A stretch of DNA of 50,558 nucleotides from a virus, in the IMG/VR virus record IMGVR_UViG_3300036770_006519, positions 1 through 50,558 of that record; one strand, 5' to 3'. Made by a program: the position numbers and the translations under genes. Positions 9,075 to 16,481 of the stretch are shown here, in pieces. Each line of letters opens with the position of its first letter. Position 1 is the stretch's first letter. The notes beneath the pieces are model-generated. The model was not told the origin of the DNA and did no database searches. It saw only the letters and a program-made list of their open reading frames with translations.

Positions 9075-10014
9075 AAAGAAAAAAATTCCCCAAATCGTAA
9101 AAGATATACGAAATTTTAAACCCCAAGAAATAGATTGGGTAAATCAAAAAGTAATATCCTATTCACAATTTTCTATGTTCACTGAGTGTCCTAAAAAATG
9201 GTCCCTACAGTATAGAGAAGGATACAAACAATTTACCTCAACAATCCATACAGTTTTTGGAACAGCATTACATGAGGTACTTCAACATTATATAACTGTG
9301 ATGTATGATGAGAGTGGGGCAGCAGCAGATCGTATAAACACATATGATATGTTTGAGGAAAAATTAAGAGAAGAATATAAAACTCAATATAAAAAAAACA
9401 ATGGGCAACATTTCTCTTCTCCACAAGAACTTAGAGAGTTTTTTGATGATGGGATTGAGATTATAAGAGATTTTGCTAAAAATAAAGGTAAATATTTCTC
9501 AAAACGTGGGTGGTGGCTTGTAGGATGTGAAATTCCTATCCAAATCACACCTGACAAAAGTAAACCCAATGTTGTTTACAATGGTTTTCTAGATATAGTA
9601 ATGTACCATGAACCCACAAATACCTTTAAAATCATAGACATTAAAACTAGCAAAAGTGGATGGAATGACAAAACAAAAAAAGATGAACTCAAACAATTCC
9701 AATTGATCCTCTATAAAAAATACTTCTCAGAAATATTTGGAATAGATGAGAAAAATATTGAAATTGAATTTTTTATTGTGAAACGCCATCTATATGAACA
9801 TGAAGATTTTATTATCAAAAGAATCCAAACCTTCTCTCCCCCTTCAGGAAAAATTAAACAAAAGAGGGTAGGAGAAGCTTTGCAAAAGTTTATAACAGAG
9901 GCATTTGATTCTAGTGGATATAAAGAAGTAGATCATCAACCCTTAGAAAATAATAATTGTAAGTGGTGCCCCTTTTACAAAACTCACCACTGTTCTGCGA
10001 CTTTCCAAAATTAA
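9067..10014 (+). CDS. PD-(D/E)XK nuclease, RecB/Cas4-like
   Basis: 315 residues. Motifs: SYSQFSMFTECPKKW at the N-terminus; GTALHEVLQHYI with the conserved His of RecB-type nucleases; GFLDIVMY (metal-binding Asp) and FKIIDIKTSKSGWN (D-x-K catalytic pair plus Thr-Ser); then DELKQFQLILYKKYF (motif QxxxY). One cysteine in TECPKKW plus the C-terminal C-x2-C-x5-C type cluster (CKWCPFYKTHHC) could ligate a 4Fe-4S cluster as in Cas4/AddB. Likely an exonuclease or flap nuclease in phage DNA processing or host DNA degradation. Confidence 0.88.
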   Translation: MAKKKKIPQIVKDIRNFKPQEIDWVNQKVISYSQFSMFTECPKKWSLQYREGYKQFTSTIHTVFGTALHEVLQHYITVMYDESGAAADRINTYDMFEEKLREEYKTQYKKNNGQHFSSPQELREFFDDGIEIIRDFAKNKGKYFSKRGWWLVGCEIPIQITPDKSKPNVVYNGFLDIVMYHEPTNTFKIIDIKTSKSGWNDKTKKDELKQFQLILYKKYFSEIFGIDEKNIEIEFFIVKRHLYEHEDFIIKRIQTFSPPSGKIKQKRVGEALQKFITEAFDSSGYKEVDHQPLENNNCKWCPFYKTHHCSATFQN

Positions 10015-10017
10015 CAT

Positions 10018-10028
10018 ATATTTATATA
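10018..10028 (+). promoter_or_regulatory. ATATTTATATA element, weak late-type match
   Basis: A partial version of the recurrent element located 23 nt before the small gene at 10051. Confidence 0.2.
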
Positions 10029-10050
10029 CAAACAATAAATATAAGTATAT

Positions 10051-10224
10051 ATGAGTGATAAACAAAAATTAACAAGCGTAAAAATAGATGAGGATCTATT
10101 TAATGATTTTAAAGTAGAATGTATCAAAAGAAAATTTTCTTTTCAAAAACTAGCAGAACGTGCTATAGATCTTTATATGAAAGATGAGGATTTTAGAAAG
10201 AAAGTTCATGGTCATAAAGTTTAA
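10051..10224 (+). CDS. Small ribbon-helix-helix-like protein
   Basis: 57 residues (MSDKQKLTSVKIDEDLFNDF...). A short beta strand (LTSVKIDED) followed by two helices (LFNDFKVECIKRKF, SFQKLAERAIDLYM) fits the MetJ/Arc ribbon-helix-helix layout. It resembles the 50-residue protein at 12567, which is linked to a homing endonuclease. RHH proteins usually dimerise and bind operators; here it could be a transcription factor or the surviving accessory gene of a lost homing module. Confidence 0.65.
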   Translation: MSDKQKLTSVKIDEDLFNDFKVECIKRKFSFQKLAERAIDLYMKDEDFRKKVHGHKV

Positions 10225-10225
10225 C

Positions 10226-10255
10226 TTGGAATATTCAAATTAGTTTTTTACATTA
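10226..10255 (+). promoter_or_regulatory. Putative promoter (TTG-N20-TACATTA)
   Basis: TTGG starts at 10226 and TACATTA is at 10249-10255, keeping the 20-nt spacer with one -7 substitution; precedes the GT4 gene at 10273. Confidence 0.5.
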
Positions 10256-10272
10256 CCAATAAAAGTTTTTAA

Positions 10273-11709
10273 ATGAAAGAAAAATTCGGTTATCTCCCTC
10301 AAAATGAGAGGAAAAAAATCTTGCTAATCTGTGATGATATTCGAGTACATTCAGGTGTAGCAACAGTTGCTCGTGAGATTGTCATCAACACTGCTCAGCA
10401 CTTTAATTGGGTAAACATAGCAGGAGCAATACAACACCCTGAAAAAGGAAAACGTTTTGACATTTCAGCAGACACCAATAAAAATGCTGGGATAGATGAT
10501 TCATCTGTTTTTCTCTATCCTGTAGATGGATATGGCACTCCTGACCTACTTCGTCAGTTTATCCAAGTAGAAAAACCAGATGCTATCATGATCATCACAG
10601 ATCCAAGATACTTTGAATGGTTGTTTGCTATGGAGGCAGAAATCCGTAAAACAACCCCAATTATCTATCTTAACATTTGGGATGATTTTCCAACTCCAAT
10701 GTATAACAAACCATACTATGAGGCTTGTGATGCGTTGTTAGCGATTTCAAAACAAACAAAACTCATCAATGAGCTAGTTTTAGGGGATAAAGCAAAAGGT
10801 AAAATCCTAGAATATGTTCCACATGGTCTGAACGAAAAACTATACTACCCTATCCCTGACAATGATCCATCTATGGTTTCTTTTAAAAAGAATGTGTTTG
10901 CAGGAGAAGAAAAAAACTTTATACTATTTTTTAATTCTAGAAACATCCGAAGAAAACAAATTCCAGATGCAATGTTGGCTTGGAGATATTTTCTAGATCG
11001 TTTGCCAAAAGAAGAAGCAGAAAAATGTGCTTTTATTCTTCACACAGAAGTAGTAAGTGAACATGGGACAGATTTAGAGGCAGTTAGAAAAGTATTGTTT
11101 AAAGACTATCCAAATGCTATCTATTTCTCTCAATCCAAACTTCCACAACAAGAACTAAACATGCTATATAATATAGCAGATGCACAAATCTTGTTAACAT
11201 CAAATGAAGGTTGGGGTCTTACCTTAACAGAGGCTATTTTAGCAGGTACACCCATTATAGCAAATGTAACAGGTGGAATGCAAGATCAAATGCGTTTTGA
11301 AGATGAAAATGGAGAGTGGTACACACCAACCCCTGAAGTACCTTCTAATCATACAGGTAAATACCTGAGACATGGTAGGTGGGCCTTCCCAGTATATCCA
11401 ACTAACCGTTCGTTACAAGGCTCACCTAAAACACCTTATATTTGGGATGACAGATGTAAACCTGAAGATGCAACTGAACATTTGGTTGAGCTATACAATA
11501 TGAGTAGAGAAGAACGTAAAGAGTTAGGTAAAGCCGGTAGAGAATGGGCATTGTCTGATGAGGCAGGTTTCACAGGTGAGTTGATGGGGGTTCGTGTAAT
11601 AAACGCGCTAGATAAACTTTTTGAAACGTGGACACCACGAGTAAAATTTGAATTCATCAATGCCAATGAGACCCAAGATGAATATGTTTCACACGAATTA
11701 TTATATTAA
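10273..11709 (+). CDS. GT4-type glycosyltransferase
   Basis: 478 residues with a GT-B layout. N-terminal Rossmann half: KKILLICDDIRVHSGVATVAREI (the glycine-containing acceptor loop of GT4 enzymes) and VEKPDAIMIITDPRYF; a YVPHGLNEKLYYP hinge; then the donor half with FFNSRNIRRKQIPDAMLAW, LPQQELNMLYNIADAQILLTSNEGWGLTLTEAILAGTPIIA, containing the E-x7-E motif (EGWGLTLTE) that binds the nucleotide-sugar. The sugar is unknown. A second GT4 lies at 13382. Phage GTs may modify DNA bases, virion proteins or host surface glycans; the sugar genes at 19272-24428 point to surface glycan or protein glycosylation. Confidence 0.9.
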   Translation: MKEKFGYLPQNERKKILLICDDIRVHSGVATVAREIVINTAQHFNWVNIAGAIQHPEKGKRFDISADTNKNAGIDDSSVFLYPVDGYGTPDLLRQFIQVEKPDAIMIITDPRYFEWLFAMEAEIRKTTPIIYLNIWDDFPTPMYNKPYYEACDALLAISKQTKLINELVLGDKAKGKILEYVPHGLNEKLYYPIPDNDPSMVSFKKNVFAGEEKNFILFFNSRNIRRKQIPDAMLAWRYFLDRLPKEEAEKCAFILHTEVVSEHGTDLEAVRKVLFKDYPNAIYFSQSKLPQQELNMLYNIADAQILLTSNEGWGLTLTEAILAGTPIIANVTGGMQDQMRFEDENGEWYTPTPEVPSNHTGKYLRHGRWAFPVYPTNRSLQGSPKTPYIWDDRCKPEDATEHLVELYNMSREERKELGKAGREWALSDEAGFTGELMGVRVINALDKLFETWTPRVKFEFINANETQDEYVSHELLY

Positions 11710-11712
11710 AAA

Positions 11713-12282
11713 ATGGCAGACGATTTTAACTTAAAAGAATACCTTAACAATAACCCCCTCCTTCAAGAAGGATCAGACCAAATATATGAGTTTGGTTGTG
11801 CTATGGTATATTTCAATTTTCCTGAAATGAATAAAATACATGATGTTATTGACCCTGAAGATATATATTATGAAGAAGGAGATAGAACATTTGGGTTAGA
11901 AGATGAACCTCATTGTACTCTTTTATATGGTCTTCATCCTGAAGTGACTACTGAAGATGTAGAAAAAGTAACAGATAAATATACATTTTATACTTGTAAA
12001 CTTCATAATGTTTCTTTATTTAAAAATGAGCAATATGATGTTTTAAAATTTGATGTTGTTGGAGATAATCTTCATGAAATAAATAAAGAATTAACCCAAT
12101 ACCCTCACACAACAAATTTCCCTGATTACCATCCCCATACTACTATAGGGTATCTCAAACCAGGACAAGGGCAAAAATATGTAGACATGCTAAAAGGACA
12201 AGAATTTCAATTAACCCCTCAACTCGTTATATATTCAAAACCAAATGGAGACCAAGATAAAATTAATATAAACATAGATTAA
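11713..12282 (+). CDS. 2H phosphoesterase (2'-5' RNA ligase-like), candidate anti-CBASS Acb1-type enzyme
   Basis: 189 residues. Two H-x-T motifs, HCTLLYG (H67/T69) and HTTIGY (H142/T144), about 75 residues apart define the 2H phosphoesterase fold. Members hydrolyse cyclic phosphodiesters: 2',3'-cyclic RNA ends or, for T4 Acb1 (gene 57B), the cyclic nucleotides that trigger CBASS immunity. The following gene resembles Acb2, which binds the same messengers, so an anti-CBASS role is attractive but inferred. The N-terminus FNLKEYLNNNPLLQEG ends with an L-x-E site and resembles a virion-targeting leader, raising the possibility of packaging and injection. Confidence 0.82.
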   Translation: MADDFNLKEYLNNNPLLQEGSDQIYEFGCAMVYFNFPEMNKIHDVIDPEDIYYEEGDRTFGLEDEPHCTLLYGLHPEVTTEDVEKVTDKYTFYTCKLHNVSLFKNEQYDVLKFDVVGDNLHEINKELTQYPHTTNFPDYHPHTTIGYLKPGQGQKYVDMLKGQEFQLTPQLVIYSKPNGDQDKININID

Positions 12283-12284
12283 AC

Positions 12285-12509
12285 ATGGAAAATCAAGAAA
12301 ACACAATTGGAGAACAAAGAGTTCGCGTTTCATTTAATGTAAAAAATGACAATTTAGTGACTGAGTTAAAAATAAAAACAGCTGAATTGATAGATATATG
12401 TGAAGCTTTAAAAAAACAAGATGCCCGTTTAGCATCCCTAGCCCAAACCAGCTATGAAGAAGCAGCAATGTGGGCAGTTAAAGCAGCAACCTCCCCAATA
12501 AATAATTAA
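12285..12509 (+). CDS. Acb2/Tad1-hairpin-like protein, candidate cyclic-nucleotide sponge
   Basis: 74 residues. After a short leader (IGEQRVRVSFN) two helices form a predicted antiparallel hairpin: DNLVTELKIKTAELIDICEAL and DARLASLAQTSYEEAAMWAVKAAT-SP. This spacing and the R-x-x-x-A-x-T...A-x-M-x-A-V-x-A-x-x-x-P pattern resemble the Acb2-type hairpin (DUF7681) of phages, whose oligomers sequester CBASS or Thoeris signalling nucleotides. It begins 2 nt after the Acb1-like gene, so the two are co-expressed. Resemblance is by pattern only. Confidence 0.7.
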   Translation: MENQENTIGEQRVRVSFNVKNDNLVTELKIKTAELIDICEALKKQDARLASLAQTSYEEAAMWAVKAATSPINN

Positions 12510-12528
12510 TAAAAGAGTAATATAAAAA

Positions 12529-12546
12529 GGTATACTTTGGTATACC
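12529..12546 (+). other. Hairpin GGTATAC-TTTG-GTATACC
   Basis: A perfect 7-bp inverted repeat with flanking A and T runs, at the border between the anti-CBASS-like pair and the inserted homing module. Could be a terminator. Confidence 0.55.
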
Positions 12547-12552
12547 CCTTTA

Positions 12553-12567
12553 ATATTTATAATAAAA
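12553..12567 (+). promoter_or_regulatory. ATATTTATAATAAAA element (candidate late promoter)
   Basis: An exact copy whose last A is the first base of the ATG at 12567; transcripts starting nearby would have almost no leader. Confidence 0.4.
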
Positions 12568-12719
12568 TGAAAAAGTCTATAATCATCAAAGAAGAAGTTC
12601 ATACACAATTAAAAAAATATTGTGACGATAATGGATTAAAACTTCAAAAATTTGTAGAAAATTTAATTTTAAAAAATATTAAAGATGAAAGAAGAAAAAT
12701 GGGAGAAAAATTGCCCTAA
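12567..12719 (+). CDS. Small ribbon-helix-helix-like protein of homing module
   Basis: 50 residues (MKKSIIIKEEVHTQLKKYC...). A beta strand (SIIIKEE) plus two helices (HTQLKKYCDDNG, KLQKFVENLILKNI) give an RHH-like layout, similar to the 57-residue protein at 10051. It overlaps the next endonuclease gene by 35 nt, so both probably move as a unit; a DNA-binding or repressor role for the nuclease gene is inferred. I start at ATG 12567, right after the ATATTTAT element. Confidence 0.65.
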   Translation: MKKSIIIKEEVHTQLKKYCDDNGLKLQKFVENLILKNIKDERRKMGEKLP

Positions 12720-13389
12720 ATGTCAAAAATTAATAACTTATAAAGACAAGTATAGTTACTTAAAAAGTAAAAAAGGAAATAAAATATGTAGTTATTGCTC
12801 TAGACAAAACACAGGTTTAAAAAATAAGGGTAAAAAGAGAAGCCAACATGTCAAGGATGCTATTTCAAAAAAGATGTTGAACCATCCCTCTATAAAAAAT
12901 AACACTTCTAGAGGAGAAAAAATATCTAAAAAACTAAAAGGTAGGGATACATCTTATATATGGGAATCTCACCAAAAATTAACTATCCAATGTCTAGAAT
13001 GTAACAATCTAATAGAAAGTCAAAAACATAGATTAGATTCCCACCATTTTTGTAATAGGGATTGCCAAAAAGAATATTATTTTAAAAATAAAATATGGAA
13101 ACCTAAATTTAATCCTAAAGCTTGTGAAATAATAGAACAATATGGAAAAGAAAATGGATATAGCTTTCAACATGCGTTAAACGGAGGGGAATTTAGAATA
13201 AAACAATTAGGTTATTGGGTTGATGGGTATGATATTGAAAGAAATGTGGTTATAGAATATTATGAAAAACATCACTCCCTCCCCAAACAAAATAAAAAAG
13301 ACAAGAAAAGACAAGAAAAAATTATAAAAGCTTTGAAATGTAAATTTATCATCATACATTACAATAACAAAATAGAAATCCATGAATAA
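12685..13389 (+). CDS. Vsr-like (EDxHD/PD-(D/E)XK) homing endonuclease with zinc fingers and NUMOD3
   Basis: 234 residues. Two CxxC-type zinc motifs at the N-terminus (CPKCQK, CSYCSR), NUMOD3-like basic repeats (KKRSQHVKDAISKKM, RGEKISKKLKGRD), another zinc motif (CLECNN...FCNRDC), then a C-terminal nuclease: GGEFRIKQLGYWVDGYD, VVIEYYEKHHS, KDKKRQEKIIKAL, KFIIIHY. The E...D-x-Y-D...E-Y-x-E-x-H-H pattern matches the Vsr-like EDxHD family of phage homing enzymes (I-Bth0305I type). The gene overlaps the RHH gene upstream and the GT4 gene downstream (8 nt), showing a compact insertion. Confidence 0.82.
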   Translation: MKEEKWEKNCPKCQKLITYKDKYSYLKSKKGNKICSYCSRQNTGLKNKGKKRSQHVKDAISKKMLNHPSIKNNTSRGEKISKKLKGRDTSYIWESHQKLTIQCLECNNLIESQKHRLDSHHFCNRDCQKEYYFKNKIWKPKFNPKACEIIEQYGKENGYSFQHALNGGEFRIKQLGYWVDGYDIERNVVIEYYEKHHSLPKQNKKDKKRQEKIIKALKCKFIIIHYNNKIEIHE

Positions 13390-14686
13390 AACAACATGCG
13401 CAATATACGCCCCAGTACAAACCTTTTCAGGTTACGGAGCTCGAAGTAGAGATATAGCTAAAGCTATTATTGAGTTAAAAAAAGATGAATGGGATATTAA
13501 AATTATCCCTTGTAGGTGGGGAAATACCTCTATGAATTTCATAAATGAAAACCCAGAATGGAAATTTTTAGAGGAGTACTTCACCCCCCAACTATCATCC
13601 CAACCCGACATTATGTTTTGGATCACCATCCCTTCAGAAGCCCAGCAAGTTGGAAAATGGAATTGTTTAATTACAGCAGGAATTGAAACCACAATTGCTC
13701 CTGCAGAGTGGGTTGAAGGTTGTCAAAGAATGAATCTAGTACTTGGATCCTCAAAACATACAATTGATGTTTTGAAAAATTCTAAATTTGAAAAACGAGA
13801 TCAAAGAACACAACAAGTTGTTGGGTATATTGAGTGGACAGGAGATAGTGAAATATTGTTTGAAGGAGCAAATACAGAAGTTTATAAACCTGATAATTCA
13901 CCTTGTAAAGTAGATTTTAATGTTAAAGAAGATTTTGCATATCTTTTTGTAGGACATTGGATGCAAGGACAAATGGGTGAGGATAGAAAAAATGTTGGGT
14001 TGCTTATCAAAGCATTTTTTGAAACATTCAAAAACAAATCTAAAGCACCTGCTCTCATTTTAAAAACCTCAACAGTCTCAACATCATATATGGATCGTGA
14101 TGAATTGTTAAAAAGAATTAGAGCAATCAAATCAACAGTAAAAGCAACTAAACTACCCAATGTGTATCTTTTACATGGAGATTTTACAGATGAGGAAATG
14201 AACTCCATCTACAATCACTCCAAAGTTAAAGCAATGGTTAACCTAACTAAAGGGGAAGGATTTGGTAGACCTCTACTTGAATTCAGCTTAACAAACAAAC
14301 CAATCATCACAACAAATTGGAGTGGCCATACAGATTTCCTAGACCCCGAATTCACAACTCTACTCCCAGGAAATATGACAAAAGTTCATCCATCTGCAGC
14401 AAACAATATGCTTCTCCAAGAAGCAGAATGGTTTAGCGTTGATACAGGTCATGTAGGTCAATACTTGAAAGATGTTTTTGAAAACTATAAAAACTATGTA
14501 GATAAAGGGAAACGTCAAGGATATAAATCACGTACAAACTTCTCCTTTGAAAAAATGAAAGAAAAACTTGGAGAAATACTCGACAATAAAATCCCAGAAT
14601 TCCCAAAACAAGTTCAATTGCAATTGCCCTCCCTCAAACGCATTCAACTCCCCAAATTGAGTAAAGTTGAACCCCAAAATGGGTAA
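13382..14686 (+). CDS. GT4-type glycosyltransferase
   Basis: 434 residues, GT-B fold. Seen: CAIYAPVQTFSGYGARSRDIAKAI, the N-terminal nucleotide-fold strand with the G-Y-G loop; AGIETTIAPAEWVEGCQRMNLVLGSS; the donor half FVGHWMQGQMGEDRKNVGLLIKAF; and MVNLTKGEGFGRPLLEFSLTNKPIITTNWSGH, holding the E-x7-E motif (EGFGRPLLE). A basic, proline-rich C-terminal tail (LQLPSLKRIQLPKLSKVEP) may anchor it to a partner or membrane. Substrate unknown. The homing module upstream separates it from the other GT4 at 10273; ancestrally the two may have been closer. Confidence 0.88.
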   Translation: MNKTTCAIYAPVQTFSGYGARSRDIAKAIIELKKDEWDIKIIPCRWGNTSMNFINENPEWKFLEEYFTPQLSSQPDIMFWITIPSEAQQVGKWNCLITAGIETTIAPAEWVEGCQRMNLVLGSSKHTIDVLKNSKFEKRDQRTQQVVGYIEWTGDSEILFEGANTEVYKPDNSPCKVDFNVKEDFAYLFVGHWMQGQMGEDRKNVGLLIKAFFETFKNKSKAPALILKTSTVSTSYMDRDELLKRIRAIKSTVKATKLPNVYLLHGDFTDEEMNSIYNHSKVKAMVNLTKGEGFGRPLLEFSLTNKPIITTNWSGHTDFLDPEFTTLLPGNMTKVHPSAANNMLLQEAEWFSVDTGHVGQYLKDVFENYKNYVDKGKRQGYKSRTNFSFEKMKEKLGEILDNKIPEFPKQVQLQLPSLKRIQLPKLSKVEPQNG

Positions 14687-14702
14687 AATTTAAAGTTTCC
14701 AT

Positions 14703-14717
14703 ATATTTATAATAAAA
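14703..14717 (+). promoter_or_regulatory. ATATTTATAATAAAA element (candidate late promoter)
   Basis: An exact copy, 6 nt before the ATG at 14724 of a GIY-YIG gene. Confidence 0.4.
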
Positions 14718-14723
14718 CGATAT

Positions 14724-15503
14724 ATGGAAATTTTTTATGTTTATAGATTACTTTCAAATGGGGTTATTTTTTATGTTGGAAAAGGAAAACGAACTGAAAC
14801 TTATGATAGAATCAATTATCATTTAAACTATTGGGTTCACAACAAAAATAAAAAATTGACCAATAAAATAAAAAAATTGAATGGAGTATTTGATATTGAA
14901 ATTGTTTTTGAATCAAAAGATGAACAAGAATGTTTGGATCTTGAAAAGAAAATTATATTGGAAATAGGGAGAAAAAATTTATGTAATTTAACAGATGGTG
15001 GAGAAGGTGTATCTGGATTTAACCATTCCGAAGAAACAAAGCAAAAGATATCTATTTGGAGAAAGGGAAAACCTTTATCTGAGGAAACCTGTAAAAAGAT
15101 AACCCAAAATAAAATTGGAAATGCCTACAAATTAAAAAATATCCCTGAAGGTAAGATAGAAGAATTATATGAAACTAAAAACATTCAAGAGATAGCCAAT
15201 ACATTAAATGTTACTTTCTCCACTATTAAAAAATACCTTATAGAAAAAAATCTATATATTCCTTTCAACAACAAACCTCCAAAAACACAGGAAACTAAAG
15301 ATAAAATGTCATATTTAATGAAAAATAAAGGTAATAAACCAGTTACCCAATATGACAAACAAGGAAATCATATTAAAGATTTCCAAAGTATAACAGAAGC
15401 ATGTTTATATTTAGAGAAACCAAACAGACAAGGAGATATAACAGCCTGTTGTCAAGGAAAACAAAAAACAGCTTTTGGATATATTTGGAAATATAAAAAA
15501 TAA
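14724..15503 (+). CDS. GIY-YIG homing endonuclease with NUMOD3, HTH and NUMOD1-like modules
   Basis: 259 residues. Core: FYVYRLLSNGVIFYVGKGKR, acidic helix DEQECLDLEKKIILEIGR, and NLTDGGEG. DNA-binding parts: two NUMOD3 repeats (HSEETKQKISIWRKGKP, SEETCKKITQNKIGN), an inserted helix-turn-helix-like segment (IQEIANTLNVTFSTIKKYLIEK), a third NUMOD3-like unit (TQETKDKMSYLMKNKG), then the NUMOD1-like tail VTQYDKQGNHIKDF...AFGYIWKYKK. A free-standing homing gene inserted between the GT4 gene and the conserved hypothetical at 15527. Confidence 0.92.
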   Translation: MEIFYVYRLLSNGVIFYVGKGKRTETYDRINYHLNYWVHNKNKKLTNKIKKLNGVFDIEIVFESKDEQECLDLEKKIILEIGRKNLCNLTDGGEGVSGFNHSEETKQKISIWRKGKPLSEETCKKITQNKIGNAYKLKNIPEGKIEELYETKNIQEIANTLNVTFSTIKKYLIEKNLYIPFNNKPPKTQETKDKMSYLMKNKGNKPVTQYDKQGNHIKDFQSITEACLYLEKPNRQGDITACCQGKQKTAFGYIWKYKK

Positions 15504-15526
15504 TTAATATATTAAAATAAAAAAAT

Positions 15527-15973
15527 ATGCAACACGACGAAATAATCAAATGCCCAAAATCTCAAGGATCTTTATGCTATAAAATCCAAAATACCCCTGA
15601 AATTACAACCTATATGAGTTTATCTTGCGGTTTTTGGACAAATAGTTTAATGAAAGAAGGAGAAGAATTCTACCAACAACAAACAGAAACCCTTCCCGAA
15701 CTCTATAAGGACCTAGCATGGAAAGATCCTGAAACTGGATTAACATGGATACCACAAACCGTTAATGCTGAAGGGAAAGGCATGGTGTTTCCCTATGGAT
15801 CAAATGGTTCAAATTGGAAGTGGGCCTCTGTTAAATCACGCCCTGTAACAGAAGAAGAACAGTCAAACTCCACTTTAAAAACTTCTTACAAAACTGATAT
15901 GAACACTATGAAGTTGTTTGAAGAGTATGAGTATGTAGCGGCTTTGGACTATATTGGAGCTTTAGAAGGATAA
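15527..15973 (+). CDS. Conserved T4-like phage hypothetical protein with Cys motif
   Basis: 148 residues. The pattern IIKCPKSQGSLCYKIQNTPEITTYMSLSCGFWTNSLMKEGEEF, followed by LPELYKDLAWKDPETGLTWIPQTVN and a C-terminal MKLFEEYEYVAALDYIGALEG, resembles a conserved hypothetical of marine T4-like phages in which the cysteines form a rubredoxin-like zinc knuckle. Here some ligands are changed (KCPKSQG rather than CPxC), so zinc binding may be reduced. Function unknown. A hairpin-containing promoter follows. Confidence 0.78.
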   Translation: MQHDEIIKCPKSQGSLCYKIQNTPEITTYMSLSCGFWTNSLMKEGEEFYQQQTETLPELYKDLAWKDPETGLTWIPQTVNAEGKGMVFPYGSNGSNWKWASVKSRPVTEEEQSNSTLKTSYKTDMNTMKLFEEYEYVAALDYIGALEG

Positions 15974-15980
15974 AAAAACG

Positions 15981-16010
15981 TTGGCCTCTTAAAGAGGCTT
16001 TCGTATAATT
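15981..16010 (+). promoter_or_regulatory. Putative promoter with palindromic spacer
   Basis: TTG at 15981-15983 and TATAATT at 16004-16010 flank a 20-nt spacer containing GCCTCTTAAAGAGGC, a perfect 6-bp stem. The same hairpin recurs in the promoter at 32804; it may double as a terminator for the upstream gene. Confidence 0.6.
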
Positions 16011-16026
16011 TATCAAATTAAAAGTT

Positions 16027-16245
16027 ATGAGAAGCAAACATCCCGCAGACGTTTTAGTATGGTTAGAGAAAGTTATTGATTCTTGTCAAACCTATCAACA
16101 AACTTTCCCTGCAATGAAATGTATTCAAAACTTTAAAAATCAAAATCATTTTAATGCAGATGAATATTTGTGGCAAGCTGACCACTTAAGAAGCAAATTA
16201 AACTATAAACGAGAACAACTTTTAGAACAAAATCTATTAAAATGA
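16027..16245 (+). CDS. Hypothetical small helical protein
   Basis: 72 residues, not recognised. Predicted all-helical (VLVWLEKVIDSCQTYQQTF, NADEYLWQADHLRSKLNYKREQLLEQ), soluble, with two cysteines. It starts about 15 nt after a promoter -7 element behind an AAAAGTT leader and overlaps the next gene by ATGA, heading the operon that runs into the sugar island. Confidence 0.72.
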   Translation: MRSKHPADVLVWLEKVIDSCQTYQQTFPAMKCIQNFKNQNHFNADEYLWQADHLRSKLNYKREQLLEQNLLK

Positions 16246-16481
16246 CAAAAAAAGAAATACAACTTCTAGGTTTTGAAAAACAAACCTCCCCAGATAATGA
16301 TTTCTATTACTATACATTAGATATAGCAAACGGACTAAGCTTTATCTCAAGTGCTAACGATGAGGTTAAAAATGGTGAATGGTTTGTTGAGTTTTTTGAC
16401 ACGGATCCGGCTGTTAGATACACGAACTTTGCTGATCTTCAAGCTCTATTGAATAATCTTAAAAGACACGTATTAAAATGA
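16242..16481 (+). CDS. Hypothetical small protein
   Basis: 79 residues, not recognised. Alternating strands (FYYYTLDIANGLSFISSA, EWFVEFFDTDPAVRYTNF) followed by a helix (LQALLNNLKRHVL) suggest a compact alpha/beta unit common among small phage proteins. ATGA overlaps on both sides couple it to the flanking genes. Confidence 0.72.
   Translation: MTKKEIQLLGFEKQTSPDNDFYYYTLDIANGLSFISSANDEVKNGEWFVEFFDTDPAVRYTNFADLQALLNNLKRHVLK

Noticed and set aside
10273-14686. DNA-base glucosyltransferases like T4 alpha/beta-GT
   Set aside because: The proteins match GT4 rather than the T4 DNA glucosyltransferases, and no hydroxymethylase for cytosine was seen here.
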